The notes beneath the pieces are model-generated. The model ran no database searches. It was not told the origin of the DNA and was given only the letters and a program-made list of their open reading frames with translations. Shown here piece after piece: positions 59,614 to 64,000 of a stretch of 64,000 nt of DNA. The translations under genes were made by a program, and so were the position numbers. The DNA is taken from the IMG/VR virus record IMGVR_UViG_3300028553_000013, positions 19,641 through 83,640 of that record. One strand, given 5' to 3'. Within the stretch, counting starts at the first letter, position 1, and each line of letters begins with the position of its first letter. The stretch is from a virus.

Positions 59614-61861
59614 AGGTCTGAACCTCGATAAACTACATGTGATGGTAGAAGAAGCCTGCAAAGACATTGCAGGTGTTTCTGCATCGCAAGTAGAAATTAA
59701 TTCCGGTATTCAGTTCTACGATGGCATTACTACGGGAGAAGTTCAAGAAATCTTGATTCGTAGTGCTTCAGATTTGATTGATTTGGAAACTCCAAACTAT
59801 CAATTTGTAGCAGCAAGATTGCTTCTATTTGCGATTAGAAAGCAGTTTTGTGGAAGAATAAAGGAAATTATTTCTTTAAAAGATCATATCCACAAATGTG
59901 TTGCTTCTGGCGTATATGATAAAGAAATTCTTTCTAAATATACCAAAGCAGAAATAGATAAGATTGATACTTTTATCAATCATGATCGTGATTATTTGTT
60001 TACATATGCTGGACTACGACAGGTTGTTGATAAGTATCTTGTACAGGATAGAAATTCTGGTAAGATTTTTGAACTACCACAGTTCATGTATATGTTAATT
60101 TCAATGACGATCTTTGCAGAATATCCTTATGAAACAAGATTGTCATATGTCAAACGATACTACGACGCAATCAGCAAACACAGAATCAACATTCCTACCC
60201 CCATTATGGCAGGAGTTAGGACGCCACTTAGACAATTCGCTAGCTGTGTTCTTATTGATGTTGATGACACCCTCAATAGCATCTTTAGCAGTGATATGGC
60301 TATTGGGAGATATGTTTCTCAAAGAGCGGGTATCGGTATCAACGCAGGTCGCATCCGTGGCATCAACAGTAAGATCCGAGGCGGAGAAGTTCAGCATACT
60401 GGCGTTGTTCCGTTTCTCAAAAAGTTTGAGTCAACTGTGCGATGCTGTACGCAAAACGGCATACGAGGCGGAAGCGCGACAGTCCACTTCCCAATTTGGC
60501 ACCAAGAAATCCAAGACATCTTAGTATTAAAAAATAACAAGGGAACTGAAGACAATCGTGTCCGTAAACTAGATTATAGTATTCAACTTAGTAAACTTTT
60601 TTATGAAAGATTTATTCAAGATGGTGAGATCACGCTTTTCTCCCCACACAATGTTCCTGGTTTGTATGATGCTTTCGGAACAGACAAGTTTGACGAGTTA
60701 TATGTCCAATACGAGAACAATTCGTATATTCCGTCGAAAACTGTTAAGGCACAGGAACTCATTCTTAGTCTCCTGAAAGAACGTGCTGAGACAGGTCGTA
60801 TCTATATCATGAATATTGATCATTGCAATTCACATTCTTCTTTTAAGGATAAAATTGAGATGAGTAATTTGTGTCAAGAAATTACTCTTCCTACTAAACC
60901 ACTTCAACACATTGATGGTGAAGGTGAAATTGCACTTTGTATTCTTTCTGCAATTAATGTTGGTAAAATAAAATCCGATGAAGAGTTAGAAAATCTTTGT
61001 GACTTGTCTGTACGTGCTCTTGAAGAATTAATTGATTATCAACAGTATCCAATTATTGCTGCTGAAAAAGGAACCAAAGCACGTAGATCTCTTGGTATTG
61101 GATTTATTGGTCTAGCACATTATTTGGCTAAACTTGGATACAAGTATGACAGTCAAGAAGCATGGAATGCTATTCATGGACTTTCCGAAAGTTTCCAATA
61201 CTTTTTATTGAAATCTTCTAATCAATTATCAAAAGAAAAGGGTCCATGTTCGCTATTCACAAATACCAAATATGCTGATGGAATGTTACCAATTGATACA
61301 TATAAAAAAAATGTAGATGAAATTGCTTGTATTCCTTACAACCATGATTGGGAATCTCTTAGGGCATCTATTTTGGAACACGGTCTCCGGCACTCAACAT
61401 TGTCGGCACAAATGCCTTCGGAGAGCAGTTCCGTTGTGTCAAATGCAACAAATGGAATTGAACCACCTAGAGGATTCTTGTCCATTAAGAAATCCAAGAA
61501 AGGTCCACTTAAGCAAATTGTTCCACAGTATCAAACTCTTAAAAACAACTATACGCTTCTTTGGGATATGCCTAGCAATCGTGGTTATATCAATACTGTT
61601 GCTGTTATGCAAAAATTCTTTGATCAGGCAATCTCGGGTAACTGGTCATATAATCCAGAGCATTATGCCGATAATGAAGTACCTGTGTCGGTAATGGCAC
61701 AAGATTTTCTGACTACATACAAATATGGTTGGAAAACTAGTTACTATCAAAATACTTATGATAGTAAAGGTGATGAAATGGATAATAAATCTGATATCAA
61801 TTCACTAATATTTGAACTTTTAAATGAAAATGAAGAAGACTGCGAAACGTGTAAAATCTAA
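59570..61861 (+). CDS. nrdA: Class Ia ribonucleotide reductase large subunit NrdA
   Basis: 763 residues, close to E. coli NrdA. N-terminal ATP-cone GITVKKRDGSIEGLNLDKLH; active-site region SNLCQEI (N, C and E of the radical site), redox cysteines in FASCVLID and LCILSAINVG, radical-transfer tyrosines in TSYYQNTYD, and a C-terminal CETCKI pair that docks thioredoxin or glutaredoxin. With NrdB it makes dNTPs for phage DNA. A stretch around 60120-60500 is richer in GC than its surroundings. Confidence 0.96.
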   Translation: MSNGITVKKRDGSIEGLNLDKLHVMVEEACKDIAGVSASQVEINSGIQFYDGITTGEVQEILIRSASDLIDLETPNYQFVAARLLLFAIRKQFCGRIKEIISLKDHIHKCVASGVYDKEILSKYTKAEIDKIDTFINHDRDYLFTYAGLRQVVDKYLVQDRNSGKIFELPQFMYMLISMTIFAEYPYETRLSYVKRYYDAISKHRINIPTPIMAGVRTPLRQFASCVLIDVDDTLNSIFSSDMAIGRYVSQRAGIGINAGRIRGINSKIRGGEVQHTGVVPFLKKFESTVRCCTQNGIRGGSATVHFPIWHQEIQDILVLKNNKGTEDNRVRKLDYSIQLSKLFYERFIQDGEITLFSPHNVPGLYDAFGTDKFDELYVQYENNSYIPSKTVKAQELILSLLKERAETGRIYIMNIDHCNSHSSFKDKIEMSNLCQEITLPTKPLQHIDGEGEIALCILSAINVGKIKSDEELENLCDLSVRALEELIDYQQYPIIAAEKGTKARRSLGIGFIGLAHYLAKLGYKYDSQEAWNAIHGLSESFQYFLLKSSNQLSKEKGPCSLFTNTKYADGMLPIDTYKKNVDEIACIPYNHDWESLRASILEHGLRHSTLSAQMPSESSSVVSNATNGIEPPRGFLSIKKSKKGPLKQIVPQYQTLKNNYTLLWDMPSNRGYINTVAVMQKFFDQAISGNWSYNPEHYADNEVPVSVMAQDFLTTYKYGWKTSYYQNTYDSKGDEMDNKSDINSLIFELLNENEEDCETCKI

Positions 61862-61895
61862 TAACTTTAGAATTAACCCACCGCAAACGAAAAAA

Positions 61896-63041
61896 ATGGC
61901 CATCAACGGAATGACCGTTTTTAATGATGCTCAAGTTGACATAAAAAAGGAACCAATGTTCTTTGGACAACCATTAGGTATTCAAAGATATGATACTTAT
62001 AAGTATCCAGTATTTGAAAAACTAACTAATCAACAACTTAGTTATTTTTGGCGTCCAGAAGAAATATCCTTACAAAAAGATCGTAGTGACTACCAGACAC
62101 TACGACAAGAACAAAAACATATTTTTACTTCCAATTTAAAGTATCAAGTTCTTCTTGATAGTATTCAAGGTCGTGGACCTAGTATGGCATTTGCTCCATA
62201 CTGTTCACTACCAGAACTGGAAGGTGCTATGAAAGTATGGGAGTTTATGGAGATGATCCATAGTCGTTCTTATACTTACATCATAAAAAATATATATGCA
62301 AATCCTTCTGAAGTTTTTGACACAATTTTAAATGATCAAAAGATCTTAGATCGTGCTAGGTCTGTAACTGAAGCGTATGATGATTTCATCAATGCTGCTC
62401 ATGCATATGATAGTAGTAATCAATGGAAGTTTGTAAATGAAGGAGTTCCTTCTGCTACGGATGAATTGTATGAACTAAAGCGTAAACTTTATAGAGCAGT
62501 TGCTAACGTTAACATTCTTGAGGGTATTCGTTTTTATGTTTCTTTTGCATGTTCTTTTGCTTTTGGTGAACTGAAAGTAATGGAAGGATCTGCAAAGATA
62601 ATCTCACTTATTGCTCGTGACGAAAATCAACATCTTGTTCTTACTCAGAATATTTTGAACAAGTGGAAAGAAGGTGATGATCCTGATATGGAAAGGATTG
62701 TTGAAGAGGAAGAAGAAAATATTGTTGCAATGTTTAGGAAAGCAGTTGATCAAGAAAAAGAATGGGCAGAATATTTGTTCCAGGATGGATCAATGATTGG
62801 ATTGAATCAAAAACTTCTCAGTTCTTATGTTGAATGGATTGCCAATCGTCGTATGAAAGCGATTGGATTGAAATCAATTTATGATATTTCTTCTAAAAAT
62901 AATCCACTTCCTTGGACTGAACATTGGATCTCTTCTAAAGGTCTTCAAGTTGCTCCACAAGAAACGGAAGTTGAAAGTTATTTGGTTGGTGGCATCAAAC
63001 AAGATATGAAGAACAATACCTTTGCTGGATTTCAGTTGTAA
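61896..63041 (+). CDS. nrdB: Class Ia ribonucleotide reductase small subunit NrdB
   Basis: 381 residues from ATG 61896 (MAINGMTVFNDAQVDIKKEPMFFGQPLG); an in-frame ATG at 61824 would add a basic tail and overlap nrdA. The diiron ligands are present: D in LLDSIQGRGP, E, H and radical Y in EFMEMIHSRSYTYII, E in ILEGIRFY, E and H in ARDENQHL. The C-terminal TFAGFQL is the peptide that docks to NrdA. It ends with a 1-base overlap to the next small gene. Confidence 0.95.
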   Translation: MAINGMTVFNDAQVDIKKEPMFFGQPLGIQRYDTYKYPVFEKLTNQQLSYFWRPEEISLQKDRSDYQTLRQEQKHIFTSNLKYQVLLDSIQGRGPSMAFAPYCSLPELEGAMKVWEFMEMIHSRSYTYIIKNIYANPSEVFDTILNDQKILDRARSVTEAYDDFINAAHAYDSSNQWKFVNEGVPSATDELYELKRKLYRAVANVNILEGIRFYVSFACSFAFGELKVMEGSAKIISLIARDENQHLVLTQNILNKWKEGDDPDMERIVEEEEENIVAMFRKAVDQEKEWAEYLFQDGSMIGLNQKLLSSYVEWIANRRMKAIGLKSIYDISSKNNPLPWTEHWISSKGLQVAPQETEVESYLVGGIKQDMKNNTFAGFQL

Positions 63042-63190
63042 TGGAAGAGTGGAAAGAGAAGGCACTGAAATACAAAAAACTCTTGGAGTACAACAAACGA
63101 ATTCTTCGGGAGGGACCAAGAGATCTGTCGGAAGCGTGGTTTCTGGGAGCAATGAAACAAAAATACTACCAACCCCCCTGGTTTAACTGA
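63041..63190 (+). CDS. Small protein after nrdB, 49 residues, unknown
   Basis: It starts at the TAATG overlap with nrdB and ends at TGA 63188-63190. Basic helical N-terminus (EEWKEKALKYKKLLEYNKRI), then AWFLGAMKQKYYQPPWFN. No family recognised. Overlap with nrdB and the position before a terminator hairpin support it as the last gene of the nrd transcript. Confidence 0.6.
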   Translation: MEEWKEKALKYKKLLEYNKRILREGPRDLSEAWFLGAMKQKYYQPPWFN

Positions 63191-63193
63191 ATA

Positions 63194-63201
63194 GATAAAT
63201 A
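63194..63201 (+). promoter_or_regulatory. Late promoter box GATAAATA overlapping a hairpin
   Basis: The last bases of the box are the first bases of the 24-base palindrome that follows. It lies 23 bases before the ATG at 63225. Confidence 0.5.
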
Positions 63202-63224
63202 CCTCCATATGGAGGTATTTTATT
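63197..63224 (+). terminator. Perfect palindromic terminator-like hairpin
   Basis: A perfect 24-base palindrome (arms AAATACCTCCAT/ATGGAGGTATTT, 63197-63220) followed by a short, interrupted T-rich tract. As a terminator it is moderate; its 3-prime arm also carries GGAGG close to the next start, so folding would hide the ribosome site. Confidence 0.6.
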
Positions 63225-63563
63225 ATGAACCCAAGTTCGGCTAAAGCTAAAGGCAGAAGATTGCAACAATGGGTTCGTGATCAATTGATTGAGCACCTTG
63301 AAGTACATCCTGAAGATATTGAAAGTCGTAGTATGGGTGCTGGTGGAGAAGATCTTATCATGGCTCGTGCTGCCAGATCTAAGTTTCCTCATAGTATAGA
63401 ATGTAAAAATGTCGAGAAGCTAAATATCTGGGATGCTTACTCTCAAGCATGTGCAAATTGTGGCGAGTATGAGCCCGTTTTGTTTATAAAAAAGAATAAC
63501 AAAAACCCATTAGTGGTTGTGGATGCAGAGTATTACATAAACTTATTTGGAGATAAAAAATGA
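63225..63563 (+). CDS. PD-(D/E)XK nuclease, Holliday junction resolvase-like
   Basis: 112 residues. KGRRLQQWVRDQLIEHL, then the catalytic region SRSMGAGGEDLIMARAARSKFPHSIECKNVEKLNIW, with D58 (GED) and E75-C-K77 as the D...ExK set, then VLFIKKNNKNPLVVV. Small nucleases of this type are common in marine phages, probably cleaving branched DNA. Ribosome site GGAGG at 63211-63215 lies within the hairpin arm. It overlaps the next gene by 4 bases. Confidence 0.8.
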   Translation: MNPSSAKAKGRRLQQWVRDQLIEHLEVHPEDIESRSMGAGGEDLIMARAARSKFPHSIECKNVEKLNIWDAYSQACANCGEYEPVLFIKKNNKNPLVVVDAEYYINLFGDKK

Positions 63564-64000
63564 AAATTGATTTACATAACTTCTTTAAGCATTACGATGA
63601 AAAAAATCCTAAGCATGTTGCTGGTGTAGAGCAACTGGAAAAGGATCTAACAGATTCTCTATTGATTGATGACACCTCAAATTGGGTTAGGATTTATAGA
63701 ACTAAACCAAGCAAACCAGTAAATCCATCTATTCTTGATGTGCCTTACTATCCACAGACAGATAACTATACAAATGCAGAACGCACTTGTAATTCCTCTG
63801 CCTGTGCGATGTGTCTTGAGTATTTCAAACCCGGAACTCTTAAAGGAGCACAAGGAGATGATGCCTATATTAGAAAAGTATTTGCCATCGGCGATACAAC
63901 TGATCATTCTGTGCAGACACAAGTTCTCGCAAATTATGGAATTCAGTCAAATTTTAGTTATAATCTTTCTTTTGTTGATCTTGATAAAAGTCTTAGTGCT
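63560..64000 (+). CDS. C39-like peptidase (partial, runs off the window)
   Basis: The first 147 codons are present. After about 50 residues comes LDVPYYPQTDNYTNAERTCNSSACAMCLEYFKPGTLKGAQGDD, the front of a papain-like C39 peptidase domain with Cys in NSSACAM as the probable nucleophile; DTTDHSVQTQVLANYGI continues the fold. The His and Asp would lie beyond the window. Phage proteins of this kind are often endolysin-like or virion-associated peptidases. The ATGA overlap with the nuclease indicates co-expression. Confidence 0.75.
   Translation, partial: MKIDLHNFFKHYDEKNPKHVAGVEQLEKDLTDSLLIDDTSNWVRIYRTKPSKPVNPSILDVPYYPQTDNYTNAERTCNSSACAMCLEYFKPGTLKGAQGDDAYIRKVFAIGDTTDHSVQTQVLANYGIQSNFSYNLSFVDLDKSLSA

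Noticed and set aside
60120-60500. GC-richer stretch and alternative frames in nrdA as an inserted element or recent transfer
   Set aside because: The nrdA frame is continuous and aligns with the family across this stretch; only codon choice differs.

Overview
The window is one continuous stretch of a T4-like myovirus genome that infects marine picocyanobacteria (a cyanomyovirus). This rests on three things read from the sequence. The T4 core gene set is present in T4-like order: baseplate, neck (gp13, gp14, gp15), terminase (gp16, gp17), tail sheath and tube (gp18, gp19), portal and head (gp20, gp67, gp21, gp22, gp23), then recombination and replication genes. There is a high-light-inducible chlorophyll-binding protein gene (hli). 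There are also several auxiliary genes typical of cyanophages (speD, hsp20, mazG, class I ribonucleotide reductase, a 2OG-Fe(II) oxygenase). The DNA is AT-rich. Whether the host is Prochlorococcus or Synechococcus cannot be decided from this window. No tRNA, CRISPR array, insertion sequence or integrase was seen, and no stretch longer than 300 bases lacks a gene.

Layout. 1-17048: baseplate wedge and fiber-like virion proteins, including a 2328-residue DUF4815-type protein and a repeat-rich tail fiber. 17074-33022: neck, terminase, sheath, tube, portal, prohead and major capsid genes, with a composite DUF5872/DUF6321-like gene and an endonuclease VII-like HNH gene placed between the two terminase subunits. 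33107-39510: gp3-like tail protein, UvsY, UvsW, gp55 (late sigma factor), gp47 and gp46. 39563-40778: a small accessory block with hli and the only minus-strand genes, a split radical SAM/SPASM pair. 40850-45911: gp45 clamp and gp44 loader, then an inserted cassette (2OG oxygenase, Dam methylase, SpeD, HNH), then gp62 and RegA. 46019-53404: Hsp20, a nucleotidyltransferase-like protein, gp43 polymerase, UvsX, gp41 helicase, MazG and a glycosyltransferase. 53428-58597: mostly uncharacterised late genes, including a probable dead nucleotidyltransferase and two tiny genes of which the second has a clear membrane segment. 58594-64000: gp61 primase, NrdA, NrdB, a resolvase-like nuclease and the start of a C39-like peptidase gene.

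Expression. Structural and other late genes are repeatedly preceded by an ATAAATA-type late promoter (T4 consensus TATAAATA, used by gp55). Genes for gp55, hli, the DUF3310 protein and UvsX instead have host-type TTGACA/TATAAT or extended -10 promoters. Rho-independent terminators separate blocks. In three places a late-promoter box overlaps a terminator hairpin, so that early transcripts would stop where late transcripts begin. Adjacent genes commonly overlap by 1-40 bases, consistent with translational coupling.

The most interesting items are the split radical SAM/SPASM cassette, the promoter-terminator overlap elements, beta-rich modules shared by several otherwise unrelated virion proteins, the dead nucleotidyltransferase, a peptide motif shared by the major capsid protein and a small late protein, and an operator-like palindrome inside the gp55 promoter. 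Function assignments use my recall of protein families; no database search was run.
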